Source of the DNA: Entamoeba histolytica HM-1:IMSS
Lineage: Eukaryota; Evosea; Mastigamoebida; Endamoebidae
Assembly: GCF_000208925.1 (NCBI RefSeq)
Contig: NW_001914870.1
Location: 68,351 to 132,350 of the forward strand
Direction of reading: 5' to 3'
DNA length: 64,000 nucleotides
Both the position numbers and the translations under genes were made by a program. Below the pieces are notes generated by a model. It was given only the letters and a program-made list of their open reading frames with translations. It was not told the origin of the DNA and searched no databases. The first letter of the stretch is position 1, and each line of letters begins with the position of its first letter. Positions 22,116 to 33,449 of this stretch are shown here, in pieces.

Positions 22116-22484
22116 ATGGGTGAACTAAAAGACAAAAATAAACAAAGAGGAGACTGGGGTTTTGGTAAAACTGTACTTGTCATAGGATTGGGTGTTGCTG
22201 GTGTTGCTGTTGTTGTTGGTGTTGTTGTTGGTGTTGGTGGTGTTGTTGTTAGTGTTGTTGTTGGTGGTGTTGGTAGTGTTGGTAGTGTTGTTGGTGGTAT
22301 TGTTGGTGGTGTTGTTAGTGTTGTTGGTGGTATTGTTGGTGGTGTTGTTAGTATTGGTGGTCGTATTGTTAGTATTGGTGGTCGTATTGTTAGTGTTGTT
22401 GTTGGTATTGTTGGTAGTGGTATTGTTGGTAGTATTGGTGGTGGTATTGGTGGTGGTATTGGTGGTAGTATTGGTGGTGGTATT
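22116..22484 (+). CDS. Gly/Val-rich hydrophobic repeat ORF running into a gap (doubtful gene)
   Basis: An ATG is followed by about 26 non-repetitive codons, a charged start (KDKNKQRGD) and a hydrophobic turn (VLVIGLGVAGV), then codons from a GTT/GGT/ATT microsatellite giving Val, Gly, Ile and Ser. The repeat has no stop in any plus-strand frame, so openness alone proves nothing. If translated it would be a glycine-zipper-like membrane segment. The ORF is cut by the gap. It may be a real gene with an expanded repeat, or simply a satellite at the boundary of the two duplication units. Confidence 0.3.
22188..22484. repeat. GTT/GGT/ATT trinucleotide microsatellite
   Basis: About 300 bp of interspersed GTT, GGT, ATT and AGT triplets with longer units such as GGTGGTATTGGT near the gap. 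It is much richer in G than its surroundings. Length change by slippage is expected, and it directly abuts the 100-N gap. Confidence 0.9.
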
Positions 22485-22584
22485 NNNNNNNNNNNNNNNN
22501 NNNNNNNNNNNNNNNNNNNNNNNNNNNNNNNNNNNNNNNNNNNNNNNNNNNNNNNNNNNNNNNNNNNNNNNNNNNNNNNNNNNN
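22485..22584. other. Assembly gap of 100 N at the junction of the duplication units
   Basis: Exactly 100 N. A microsatellite lies on the left and the 24-bp TLDc repeat on the right, so both sides are hard to assemble. The 3' half of TLDc copy 2 is missing here. Confidence 0.97.
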
Positions 22585-23130
22585 CTTTTTCCTTTCTTCT
22601 TCTTGTTTCTTTTTCCTTTCTTTTTCCTCTTTTCTTTTCTTCCTTTCTAAATAATCACTGTATTGCTTTTCCCATTCTTCTTTCTTCTTATTAAATTCTG
22701 CTGTGATTTTATCTGTTTCTTTTGGTTTTCTGAATAGTTTGTTTTTCATTATCATTTCTTCAATTGAAATGATTTTATCAATTAATTCATTCCGTGTTTT
22801 ACTCAGTATTTCTTCATCATGATTACATTCTTCTATGATTCTTTTCATTTGTTTCTTCATTATTTCTATTTGGTTGATTGTTTCTTGACTTTTCTCTATC
22901 ACTAGTTTTCTTCTTCTTTCTGTTTCATCAATCCTATCAAATATTCCTTCTCCTCTTTTAATTGCTTCTGAATATGTTTCATTTGGTTTTATTCTAAATA
23001 CTTCATTTTTAATACTTCCTATATAATATTGATAATTCTTAGTAGTATCATTAATTGATTGTTGAATGTTTGGAAGTGTTTCTATTACTTCTTTAATTAT
23101 TTTGTTATTCTTGTTTATTAACTCTTCCAT
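22585..23130 (-). CDS. TLDc-family protein copy 2, N-terminal part only
   Basis: About 182 residues from the ATG at 23130 to the gap, nearly identical to the coiled-coil half of the gene at 14672-15721. The visible changes are few and lie mostly in the first 20 residues (for example Glu for Asp at position 2). The TLDc domain is not seen because the gap begins inside the KKKQEEER repeat. Whether the gene is complete in the genome cannot be told from this assembly. Orientation and neighbours repeat those of copy 1, showing segmental duplication. Confidence 0.75.
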
Positions 23131-23580
23131 TTTAATTTAATTTGATATTTATAAGTTCAAATTATGATTGTTTAAATAATTAAATACACGTTATTAACAT
23201 CAAATTAACCATTATTTTTATCATTTTAACAAATGTTATTCATTTTCCTTCTAAGATGGCACGTCTGAAACACCATACAAACCCTAGTACATTTCAAGCT
23301 CCAACTCTCCCAGCTATTATCTAATTATGATGGTATTTTTAAATTAAAAATGTATTAGGTAGTATTGAAAAAGGTGTACTATTTTATTACTGTAGAATAT
23401 TACTTATTACGTTATATCAATTGGTATTTATTAATAAAGAAGTTATAAATAAATGGAGGTATCATTCAATCAAAATGATCTACTAAAGTGTGGTTGAGGG
23501 TAAAATGAATTAGTAATAGTTATATTGTGGTAATGAAATACTTTCTTTTCTCTTTCATAAATAAAATAAAAATAAAGAAA
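23131..23580. repeat. Upstream block U, copy 2
   Basis: Matches 15722-16172 with about 96% identity by eye, including GAAC and TTTAAA-like motifs before the TLDc start and the stretch around ACACCATACAAACCCTAGTA. It confirms that the duplication includes non-coding flank. Confidence 0.75.
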
Positions 23581-23850
23581 TGAAACTATTTCAATTTAAT
23601 AATAAGCAATTAATTAAGTATTAATAGAAATAGCTTCTATTGTTCCTGCCTCAGGGGAGACTAATCCCATCAATTCGTCTTCATCTATCAACTCTACAGA
23701 GTATGTTTGGTTGTGATAGAAGCAGTATTCCATGACATCAATCATGTTTTTTATTACAAGGTTTTTTAATTTCTTTAATGACGTTAATCTCAATTTTTAA
23801 TTCTTTAATTAATCTAATATTTTCTTTATTCACTAATTCAATTTATTGGA
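23581..23850 (-). mobile_element. Family-B LINE 3' fragment, copy 2, cut by a deletion
   Basis: The left target-site repeat (near 23583) and the first roughly 240 bp of the insert match 16173-16440. Similarity then stops and LINE family A begins at once. Compared with unit 1, about 780 bp are missing: the rest of the insert, the right target-site repeat, the palindrome and the LINE ORF1 start codon. Confidence 0.75.
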
Positions 23851-23856
23851 AAAAAA

Positions 23857-24600
23857 GATGCATTACAGGAGACACCACAAAAATATAGAAAAACAAATAA
23901 TCAAAAAAGAAGAAATTCATATCATCCAAGAAATATAAATGATAGAAGAATGAGTGAAAATAGGTATTATCTGTATAGACAGATATACATGAATAATTAC
24001 AATAATAATTACAATAATAATCACACTAATCATTACAATAACAATTATAACCATAACTATCACAACATAGATGATACAAATCGTTTCACTCATCACTTCA
24101 ATCATAATCATCGTCATAAATACTTTAATAAAAATTTCAATAGAAATAAACAATACTATCAGAATAGAAACAAATACCATAATAACACACAAAGAAGGTA
24201 CAAACAACATCAAAATAAGAAACAAAATAGAAATAAAAGAAAAGAAATGATTAAAATACAAAACCAAGAATAATGGAAAAGACTCTTTGAAGAAGAAATT
24301 AAAATACTTACACCACAAGAAGTAGAAGAAATTAAAAATACCAAGATTAAAGAATATACATCACCAACAATATGGAGAGATGGTATTTTCTTGCACGAGA
24401 AAAAACCAAAACAATCAGAATGGAAGAAGAGACTATTAGTATGACGATGGAAGAAGACAATAATCAGTACAACCCAATTGAGATTAATGATAATAAAATA
24501 TACAATAACTATGTAATGAGTGTTGGAAATGATGATAAAGATTTTAATAAAAAAAAAAGAAGAATATTGAAGAAGAGAAAAGAGTAGAAGAAATAGAAAA
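23857..24600 (+). pseudogene. LINE copy 2 ORF1 remnant without start
   Basis: The Asn/His/Tyr-rich RNA-binding-like core is open at 23950-24273 and has an extra NNYNNN stretch compared with copy 1. A TAA near 24270 and a frameshift near 24380 break the frame; a further piece (24372-24587) carries the conserved REKTKTIRMEEE block. The normal start codon is missing. Confidence 0.7.
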
Positions 24601-25119
24601 GAAAGTGGAGGAGGATATGAAAGAGAAAGAAGAAATGAAAAAGGAAATACAAATAAAAGAATAAATCATTAAGAAACTAACTAAAGATATTATGGCATTA
24701 AAGAATATTCATAAGAATGAGTTAAACACAAAATAAGAATGTGATAAAAGAATATTTAAATTCCCTGCTGAATATGAAAGGAAAATGTCTGAAGTAAATA
24801 ATTTAACACAACAATTACTCTTCCTGAAAGATAAATTATCTAAATTAGAAAATGAAAATACACAGGAAGAAAAGAAGAAAGATGAGGTAAATGACAATCT
24901 AACAGACTCATCAGAAACACAAATTGTGAATGAACTCACCACAATGTGGTAGTAGCTGATGAAATATCATCAAGTGAAGATGATCTTCCAAAAAAAGAAA
25001 GTTAACGCAGAAATCCATTGAAGAAATGGATATTCAGCATAAGAAGATCACCACATTAGAATTAGATAATCAAAAAAACAAATGAAGTAAACAGATAGAA
25101 AAGAAGAAATTTTAACACT

Positions 25120-28100
25120 TTATAAATGTTTTGTTTTGAAATTATTTGAAAGAAAATTAAGAGGTCAAACTTAAAGAAGAAATAATAGAAAGATTAATAC
25201 ATGAATTTGGAATTAAAGTTAATGATATTAATGAATATAAAGAAATAATAAAGAAGACATTTAAAATAAAGAATGAAATTAAAAGAGAAATCAATAGAAT
25301 AATGGAGGAAGAAATAATAAAACATCAATGTCAAGATAATGAATTAAAAGAAATAATAACTAGAATGAACAAGAAAGAAGAAATAGAAGAATTTGAAGTA
25401 ATGAAAATATTTAAAGAAGAAGAAATGAAAGAACAAGAAGATGTACAATTTATTAATTATTATTACAATAAGAAGAAAGTACATCAAATAATTAATATTA
25501 TTAATAAAAATGAAATATTAATAAACACATTAGACGATTATTATCACTATATTAAATCTGTAGCTTCCACTATTAACATCATTAATAAAAATAAACAAGA
25601 AAGAAGTGGAAAGAGAAGTATAGAAAGGATATTACAATCAAAAATATGTAGAATAAGAGATTTACTCCATAATAAACAATATATGAAATTAAAAAGAATA
25701 TTACATATTAAGAAATATGATATATATCATATTAAAATAAAAACAAATGAGCAAATAAACTATTATAAATACCTCCGAAAGATGAAAATAATAGAAATAG
25801 AAGCAAGAAAGAATAATTTGAAAAGAATAAGATTGAATTATAAAATGATGAAATATGGAAAAGGCAACATTTAAATAAGCCTAAAGAAGATGAATATCCA
25901 GATAATATCTCCACTATTAATTTCTGGAAATGAATCTATGAAACTAATACCAATATAGATTTCCTGAATATTAATTTATATGAAATATTAATTGAAAACA
26001 GAATTAATAATAGAATGGCTATAATCACTCCCAATGAACTAGATTGTGATATTAAATTCATTGCTAACTGGAAAGTAAAATAAAAATGATAAAATACAAT
26101 GATTTTGGATTAAACATTTAGAACAACCAATGAAATATTTATTAAAATTATTTAATGAATGGTTAAACAATCCTAATGAAATACCTCCTCACTTTATTCA
26201 AGGAAGAACAATATTAATATATAAGAAATGAGATAAATTAGACCCACAGAATTACAGACCAATAACTTACTTAAATTGTCTGTTAAAAGTATATACATCA
26301 ATATTAAAGATGAAAATAGAAAGCCAGCTGATGCTAAATCCAATTGAAAAACAACTTTCATTAAATCAAATTGGATGTAAGAAATACACATACGCATCAA
26401 AAGAAGGATTATTATATAACACTATAATAAATCAATTATTAAAGGCTAAATGGAAGTGGGTAGAAACATATTATGACGTCTCCAAAGCATATGATAGTAT
26501 TAATCATCAATGGATTAAACAATACTTAATTTATTTTAATATCCCACTAGTAGTAATTAATAATATATTATACATATTAAATAATACACAACTTAATTTG
26601 TATTACAATCAAGAAAGTGTAGGTATGATTAATGTAGAAAGAGGAATAATACAAGGTGACAGCCTATCTCCACTTTTATTTGTATTATCTATTGATATAT
26701 TATCTAAACAATTAGATAAACAAATAAGCAAATTAAATATTAAAATGAATTGAGAAGAAAAACAAGTCAAGTTAAACCACATATTGTATATGGACGATTT
26801 AAAGATAATGACTAATAGCCTCGATGAAATGGAAATCACACAAATTAACTAAAGAAATATTTAATTGAATATGATTAAAAATTAATGTAGAAAAGAGTGG
26901 GATAATGACTAATATTAATAGTCAAATAAATGGTGAATTAGCTGAATTACCAAGAGTAACTAATAATAATCATTATAAATATCTTGGTATTGAAATAGGA
27001 GATGGAGATAAAGTAAATATTAATAAATATTGTACAAGAATATTAAATGATGTATCTTCTATTTTATCATCATTAAACACTATGAAATATAGCAACCTTA
27101 ATACAATAAGAAAGATTAATAGTGATATAATCTCAAAATTAAGATATGGATTTTGTATTGTCAAATGGAAGTTAGGAGAATTGGAGAAGATAGATAAACA
27201 GATAAGAAAATCATTGATACAACTCCAATTATACAGTAGAAATATCCCAAAAAGTAGATTATATGTTAAAATAAATGAACTTGGATTAGGATTAATGTCA
27301 TCAAGAGATGAATGCGCTAAAGAATTATTAAGAATATATTTAAAATACAAATATCAAACACAAGAATAGGAGAAATGATAGAAACAATAAAAGAAAATCC
27401 AAATTGAATAATTAAAAGAATGAAGAAAGCATTTTGTAAGAAGATTAATTTTAATGAATTAATGAATGTAATAGAATTAAATGAAAGAAAGCACAATGTA
27501 AAGAAAGTATTTGAATGGGTAAATAATGAATTTAATGAAAGATATTTAAATGAATGGAAAGAAAAGAAATGTGGTGAATATATAAGATGTGCAAATGGCA
27601 CTTTCAATGATAAGAAATTAACAGTAGCCACATGGAGGTCATTAAACATAAAAAGAAATGCATTCCTCCAAATAGTAAAAATGCAAGAAGGTGTAAGTAT
27701 GAAATGAAGTATTAAATCAAAAATACTCCAAAATGATGTTTTAAAATATTGTAAACATTGTCATAACACAATAGCATCTATTATTCATATCTTGTTAGGA
27801 TGTCTTGTAATGAAAAAGAATCAAATATTAAAACATGATTATGTTTAAACAAATATTTAAACACTTATTAATTACACAATTTACTGAATTTGATGCAATT
27901 GACTTTAATAATCCTCCTAAATGTATTAATAATGATAAAATAGTCATAACTTACAATATTGATTTATTGGTTAGTGATAATTCATTCCATGCTAGAAAAC
28001 CAGATATATAATATCAAAATATGAAAGAAAAGAAAAGAAATGATATATTATAGATGTTGTTATATGTCAAGATAATAATTTAGAATTAAATTATATTCAT

Positions 28101-28290
28101 AAAATAAATACAAAGAATTACAAGAGAAAATAAGAAACAATAGAGAATTAATATATGTAGAAATAATACCTGTTATATTATCAATAAATTGATTAATACA
28201 CAAAGAGTCAGTAAGAAGATTAAAATCACTGAAATTAAAATTAGACTTTTCCAAAATCCTACGAACAATAATTATCAAAAATATGAAAGA
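25120..28290 (+). pseudogene. LINE copy 2 ORF2 remnants: reverse transcriptase and endonuclease
   Basis: Open pieces at 25302-25874, 26310-26753, 26905-27369 and 27420-27707 follow the order of copy 1. RT motifs A and B (YYDVSKAYDS, QGDSLSPLLF) lie in one uninterrupted piece where copy 1 has a stop. A TGA near 26750 and a frameshift near 26830 break the segment carrying YMDD. The endonuclease Cys-His cluster near 27745-27805 has a changed spacing residue and lies after a TGA. Non-functional. Confidence 0.85.
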
Positions 28291-28644
28291 CTTAATTTTT
28301 TACATATTCAATTCCATCAGCACATTAGAAGAAGAACAATCTAATGCAAGCATGTTAGAAATGAACTCTATTACACCAATAGAGCATATTGAAGAAAATG
28401 AAATAATCACTTCTCAATGTGAAGAAAATCAATTGTGAATATATCTAATAATTGACCTTTCTTTATCTTATTCTTTTTTTATTAAAGAGAAATTGAATGA
28501 ATTATTTATAAAAAAAAATTAATTAGAAGTAAAGAAAAGAAGATCAGTAAATTTTAAACGTTGGTTGTATTTTGTTCGTTTAACGTCAGGAAGATTTGTT
28601 TTAAGTTTACTATCATAAAATGAGAAGTCCTAATCAAGTTAGTT

Positions 28645-30111
28645 TTATTGAATTAAAACATAATGAGAAAAAGAATAACAAACAAATGACATATATGAAT
28701 TTCCCAATTTATTTACTTTTGTTGGTCTTATTAATAAATTCATTCTTAATAATGTTTCATATGGAAGAAGTGTATAAGAACATTCTAATCCATTTTGATG
28801 AGTTTTCATATAATCATCAGTTGGTACAAATATTTTAACTAATAACTCATCACATAATTCTCTTAATACATAAACTTTACAGTCAGTAAAATTATGGTGA
28901 GGACAATACCCCATACATAAATCATAAATATCATTTCCAAATGTTTTAACAAATTTTGGATAAGAGTTTTCAGATGAGGTGATATAATAAGTGAATGATT
29001 CATTAAGATTATATTTTGTACAATAATCGTTTCTATCATTACAAATATTGTCTCTTAACTTAAGAGGAGTTGGATTTGTTTTTTGTTTAATACCTTTTCT
29101 TTTTAAATTTGAATAAATAAATTGTTTTGAATTTGTTGGATGAATTTCAGATAAAACTGAAGTGATTGGATGTTCTTCTTTAAAAAGTTCACCAGTAACA
29201 ATAGCTGGCTCCCAATTTTGAACTAAATGAGCATTTGGACAAATACTATTTTCCATTGTATCTGAAAAATTAGCAGTGAAATAACCAATCGTATGTCCAG
29301 TTTCTTGTTTAGGTAAACGTACAATAAAACCACCTTCAAATATTTTATTTGTTCCTGTCGACCTATCAACCATACCTAATGAACGAATATTATCATTCCA
29401 CCCAATAACTGAAAATGAACGTAATCCACTTGCAATAAAACGTTCACTTACTTGACAATTTTGGTTATAACACATATCAAAACATTCATCAGAATCTGCA
29501 ACATGTTTAACATTTTGAAAAGCGACATGTTGTAATATAACAGGACGAACTGGTTTATCAACAGGTATATTAGGATAATTATTTATTTTCATTAACAAAT
29601 TCTTTAACCCACTTATAGAAAATGTTGGTTTTGCTTGAATTAAATATTCTACTATTCCAATTGATGAGTTCTTTAAAACATATCCCATTTCATAATGATC
29701 TCTTGATTGTGGTGGTTGTTCTTTCAATCCAGATTGCATATAATATGAGTGTGTTGCGTTTGAATCAACTTCAATATAATTATTATCTTTATCCATACTA
29801 CCAACTAATAAAGTATCCATCACTCCCCAATCAATTCCAGTATATGGACATGGAGGTGGTAATCTACTAGAATCAAGATTAAATACAGTTGGTGCTAACA
29901 TTAATGTAGATTGTTGAAATGTTTGATATGTGCTTTTCATTTTAATGTTGAAGAAAATTAAACTTATTATTGAAACTGTTAATATAGTAACTGCTAATAC
30001 TGTCATGACTGTCCAAACGGTCCATATTAATATTCCTGAAGAATGTTTTTCTTCTTGTTGTTCATCTTCTTGGATATTAGAATATGCATCAGTTAATGGG
30101 TTTTTTAACAT
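28645..30111 (-). CDS. Type II membrane protein with large Cys-containing ectodomain, unknown function
   Basis: 488 residues from the preferred ATG at 30111; an upstream in-frame Met at 30258 would add 49 basic residues that look like leader sequence. Residues 1-25 are hydrophilic and acidic, 26-54 form one hydrophobic membrane span, and the rest would be luminal or extracellular, with several N-glycosylation sequons and paired cysteines (DECFDMCYNQNCQ, DLCMGYCPHHNFTDC). No catalytic family was recognised. Single-pass proteins of this build are common in Entamoeba surface or secretory membranes. It is divergent from threonine dehydratase and converges with the LINE. Confidence 0.75.
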   Translation of the reverse strand: MLKNPLTDAYSNIQEDEQQEEKHSSGILIWTVWTVMTVLAVTILTVSIISLIFFNIKMKSTYQTFQQSTLMLAPTVFNLDSSRLPPPCPYTGIDWGVMDTLLVGSMDKDNNYIEVDSNATHSYYMQSGLKEQPPQSRDHYEMGYVLKNSSIGIVEYLIQAKPTFSISGLKNLLMKINNYPNIPVDKPVRPVILQHVAFQNVKHVADSDECFDMCYNQNCQVSERFIASGLRSFSVIGWNDNIRSLGMVDRSTGTNKIFEGGFIVRLPKQETGHTIGYFTANFSDTMENSICPNAHLVQNWEPAIVTGELFKEEHPITSVLSEIHPTNSKQFIYSNLKRKGIKQKTNPTPLKLRDNICNDRNDYCTKYNLNESFTYYITSSENSYPKFVKTFGNDIYDLCMGYCPHHNFTDCKVYVLRELCDELLVKIFVPTDDYMKTHQNGLECSYTLLPYETLLRMNLLIRPTKVNKLGNSYMSFVCYSFSHYVLIQ

Positions 30112-30413
30112 TAAATAAATAAAATAAAAATTTACTTTTCGCAGTTTTTTTTTTTTTTGATATTTTTTTGTTTTTAGACTGACAAATTTATAAAATTTTT
30201 TAATTTTTCCAAAAAAGTTTCTGCTACGAACTGATCTACAAAAAAGAAGCCACGTCAACTTAAAAAATAGGAAATAAAAAAGAGAAGCCTTCTTTTCAAA
30301 TCTATAATGAATTACTTCTTCACTTGATAAACTTCCAATAGTTCTTCACTCTTCTACATGAACCAAAACAGTATTTGAACACTAAACTGGAAATGTATCA
30401 AACATAAATCTTA
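30112..30413. promoter_or_regulatory. Divergent intergenic promoter region
   Basis: About 300 bp between two divergent starts. Before threonine dehydratase a GTATTTGAACAC motif (near 30370) joins TATTT and GAAC in Entamoeba style, about 40 nt before the ATG. No clear motif was picked on the other strand. Confidence 0.4.
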
Positions 30414-31685
30414 ATGACAGAGGGAAGTGAATACTTAAAGGTTCCACATGATGTTGTTGGAGATATTTCAAATACAGAATGTCCAATAACAATTAGTGAT
30501 GTATATGCTGCATCTAAAAGAATTAAAGGATATGCTTATTATACTGCCTTAGAATATTCAAATACTATCTCTAAGAAAGTTGGATGTAAAACTTATTTAA
30601 AATTAGAGAATTTACAAAAGACTGGATCATTCAAAGTTAGAGGTGCTGTTAATAAAATTGCTACATTAACTGAAGAAGAAAAGAAAAGAGGTGTAGTTGC
30701 TGCATCTGCTGGAAACCATGCTCAAGGTGTTGCATTTGCATCAACTAGTGCAGGTTGTAAAGCTACTATTGTTATGCCAGAATTTGCTTCTACAGCTAAA
30801 GTTACTGCAACTAGAGGTTATGGTGCAGAAGTTGTTCTTCATGGTAAAGTATTTGATGAATCATTAGCTTATGCTATGCAATTATGTAAAGAAGAAGGTA
30901 AAACATTTGTCCATCCATTCAATGATCCATGGGTTATGGCTGGTCAAGGAACAATTGCTCTTGAGATTCTTGAACAATTAGAAAAATGTGATGTTATCAT
31001 TGGAGCTATTGGAGGAGGAGGACTTATGTCTGGAGTTGCTTTTGCTGCTAAACAAATTAAACCAGAAATTAGAATTATTGGAGTTCAAGCAGCTGAATGT
31101 CCATCAATGGCAGTTTCTAAAGCAGAACATAAGATTTGTTGTGTTAAGACAGCAAAAACTATGGCTGATGGTATTGCTGTCAAAGCACCTGGTGATAAGA
31201 CAGCACCAGTTTTATTGAAATATGTTGATGAAATTGTTACTGTTGATGAAGAGAGTATTGCACAAGCTATGTTATTGATGTTAGAAAGATGTAAAATAGT
31301 AAGTGAAGGATCTGGAGCTACTCCAGTAGCTGCATTATTATCTGGAAAGATTAAAGGACTTACTGAAGATACAAATGTTGTGTGTATTGTTTCAGGAGGA
31401 AATCTTGATGTTAATGTTATCAATAAAGTTATTGAAAGAGGTCTTGTTAAGGCAGGAAGAAAAGTTGAATTTACTGTTGAAATTGCAGATGTTCCAGGTG
31501 CTATTAAGGATCTTCTTGCTCATATTACTGAAGAAAAAGCAACTGTTGTTGGTGTTGCAACAAGAAGACCAGCAACTTCTGCTATTGGAATATGTCTATG
31601 TGATGTTCAAATGGAATGTTATGGAGTAGAGCATCGTGATAAAATCTTTGATGTTCTTAAGGAGGCTGGATATGTTTTCAAGTAA
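30414..31685 (+). CDS. Threonine dehydratase (threonine ammonia-lyase) with ACT domain
   Basis: 423 residues. This PLP enzyme converts threonine to 2-oxobutyrate and ammonia. The PLP-binding lysine is Lys74 in GSFKVRGA; the phosphate-binding glycine loop is AIGGGGLMSG near residue 200; SGGNLD near 330 also marks the fold II family. Residues about 345-420 form an ACT domain (EIADVPGAIKDLL), which in related enzymes binds an allosteric ligand. Length fits the catabolic/short ACT class rather than the longer biosynthetic IlvA with two ACT-like units. In Entamoeba amino-acid catabolism, 2-oxobutyrate can feed ferredoxin oxidoreductase for energy. No organellar presequence. Confidence 0.93.
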   Translation: MTEGSEYLKVPHDVVGDISNTECPITISDVYAASKRIKGYAYYTALEYSNTISKKVGCKTYLKLENLQKTGSFKVRGAVNKIATLTEEEKKRGVVAASAGNHAQGVAFASTSAGCKATIVMPEFASTAKVTATRGYGAEVVLHGKVFDESLAYAMQLCKEEGKTFVHPFNDPWVMAGQGTIALEILEQLEKCDVIIGAIGGGGLMSGVAFAAKQIKPEIRIIGVQAAECPSMAVSKAEHKICCVKTAKTMADGIAVKAPGDKTAPVLLKYVDEIVTVDEESIAQAMLLMLERCKIVSEGSGATPVAALLSGKIKGLTEDTNVVCIVSGGNLDVNVINKVIERGLVKAGRKVEFTVEIADVPGAIKDLLAHITEEKATVVGVATRRPATSAIGICLCDVQMECYGVEHRDKIFDVLKEAGYVFK

Positions 31686-32808
31686 GAAAAACAAATTTAA
31701 CAACTTTCATTTCTTCTATTTTAATGTTTCTTTTTTTTTGAAATAGTTTTAAATAAATAATTTTTTAAAATTAAAAGGAGATTTATTAGACTTCTTATTG
31801 TATGTTTATTTCTATTATGATTGTATTAGGTTTTACATCTTTTAATCCTTTATTAAAAACTACAATAATAAGAGTTACATTTTATGTTATTAATATTTAT
31901 CTTTTTTATTGACTTAACATTTATTAATTAATTTATTGACTTTACTGTTATAATCTACTAATTATCTATGTAGATAGATTGATCTTCAATTCTTATTTTT
32001 ATAATAAATATAATTTAATTCTTTGTTTCTAACAGACAATACATAAGACTAATAGTGAGTTTATAAAATGCTTTTTTATATCAAATACTATTTATTCTTG
32101 AATGAAATAAATAATCATTACTTCGTTCTATTGTAAAATTTATTAGAATGACTATGAACTATTTTTTTTTGTTCAAATAATGTTTATTGTATTTAAGTTA
32201 TTTTTAAAGAACTATTCATAAAAACTAACTTTGTTTAATTATTTATCATATCTCTGATATTCTACTCATTGTATTTTTTTATTTATTTCTATTCTTTAAA
32301 TATTCTTTTATAAATGAGTAGTAGTTTTTACTGTTATTTATTACATTCTTTAATCTTATGTTCTTAATTTCTTCTATTTCTTTGAGTATTTATTTTAAAC
32401 TCTCTATAAATATTATTATTTATTCTTGTTTTTGTGTATTTATCATTTCATTGATTTATTTATTTATTTTGTGTTACTCTTAAATTTGAATAACTTTCTT
32501 TACTATATTTATTTTTATTATAACCATATGAATGTTGTATATCATTGCTAAAATAATTATGATAATGGTTATTATAATATTACTTTTTATTAATAATTAT
32601 TGTTTTTCTTTTTATACAAATAACTCTTATTTCATTTAATTTTATATCATCATTTAGAATGTTTAATAGAACGTCTTTTTTTATTTGACATGAATTTTTC
32701 ATTCTTTTTGAAATATTTCTTAAATGAATTTTGTTAAAATTAACACTTTCTTTTTTGACTTGTTCTATGAAATTTAACAATAACAAGAACTAAAAAAAAA
32801 TAAACAAA
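31686..32808. other. 1.1-kb intergenic spacer
   Basis: T-rich directly after threonine dehydratase, with poly(A)-signal-like and T-run elements. No coding-like ORF, RNA gene or window repeat was recognised. A CAAGAACT motif (GAAC type) lies near 32783, about 25 nt before the TFIIE gene. Confidence 0.6.
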
Positions 32809-33378
32809 ATGAACTATGGAATGGATGTTAGAACACAACAAAGTGCAATTGTTGAGCATTTAAAGAAGAATAGAAAAGAGTATGATATAAAACAAATATT
32901 AAATGAATTGGGATATGATGTTTCTGAAGGTACAGAATTATTTCAAAGACTTTCAACAATGTCAAGTTCAGTGGAATATAATCCAGTCAGAAAAACGTTT
33001 AAATATAAACCAAAAATCAATGCAACAAACTTAGAAGGGTTAATTAAGATTATACATGATTCTAAATTCAAATCAGTAGCAAGGTCTTTATTAGATGATG
33101 CATATCCAGATGTAGAAAAAGACTTAGCATCAATGGTTGAACATCCAGAAAAATATGATATAGTTGTTGTAGAAGAAGGAGGAAGATCAAAAGAAATATA
33201 TTTTTTTAGTGATCCCAAGAAACGATTATTAAATGACTTACCAAATTTAGATAGAGAAATTGTGGGGAAATGGAAAGAATTATCAGGAACAAAAGATGAA
33301 GATTTTGAAAAAACAGTTAAAGGAAGTGGTTTAATTCCATATCATTATAGTGCACAAAATTCTATTAAAAAAAAGTAG
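32809..33378 (+). CDS. TFIIE beta subunit (general transcription factor)
   Basis: 189 residues. TFIIE helps RNA polymerase II pre-initiation complexes recruit and regulate TFIIH. The protein has two winged-helix-like parts: residues about 8-70 (LNELGYDV... to the YKPKINATNL linker) and 72-130 (LIKIIHDSKFKS...LLDDAYPDVEKDL), followed by the strand IYFFSDPKKR and a C-terminal basic helix region with LWR/KWKEL-type residues, all aligning with the core of TFIIE beta. It is shorter than the animal protein because long N- and C-terminal tails are missing. Identification is by pattern and order of conserved blocks. Confidence 0.8.
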   Translation: MNYGMDVRTQQSAIVEHLKKNRKEYDIKQILNELGYDVSEGTELFQRLSTMSSSVEYNPVRKTFKYKPKINATNLEGLIKIIHDSKFKSVARSLLDDAYPDVEKDLASMVEHPEKYDIVVVEEGGRSKEIYFFSDPKKRLLNDLPNLDREIVGKWKELSGTKDEDFEKTVKGSGLIPYHYSAQNSIKKK

Positions 33379-33449
33379 AAAAGATTAAAACAAAAAGAAT
33401 AAGAAGAAATATAGAAATGAATAAAATCAATTAAATTGATTTTTGTTGT

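Larger units (their letters stand above)
23853..28455 (+). mobile_element. Decayed LINE family A, copy 2
   Basis: About 4.6 kb collinear with copy 1 from GATGCATTACAGGAGAC onward to the 3' end near CTAATAATTGACC. The 5' end lacks the ORF1 start because of the deletion. It keeps the Asn/His-rich ORF1 core, the reverse transcriptase motifs and most of the endonuclease, but with its own set of stops and frameshifts, different from those of copy 1, so the copies decayed independently. Confidence 0.9.

Noticed and set aside
22188..22484. Triplet repeat as a telomeric or tRNA-array short tandem repeat
   Set aside because: The unit (GTT/GGT/ATT) is irregular, and no tRNA gene is nearby.
30112..30258. 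A longer N-terminus for the type II membrane protein
   Set aside because: The 49 extra residues are from A/T homopolymer-rich sequence with leader-like features; the Met at 30111 gives a normal short cytosolic tail before the membrane helix.
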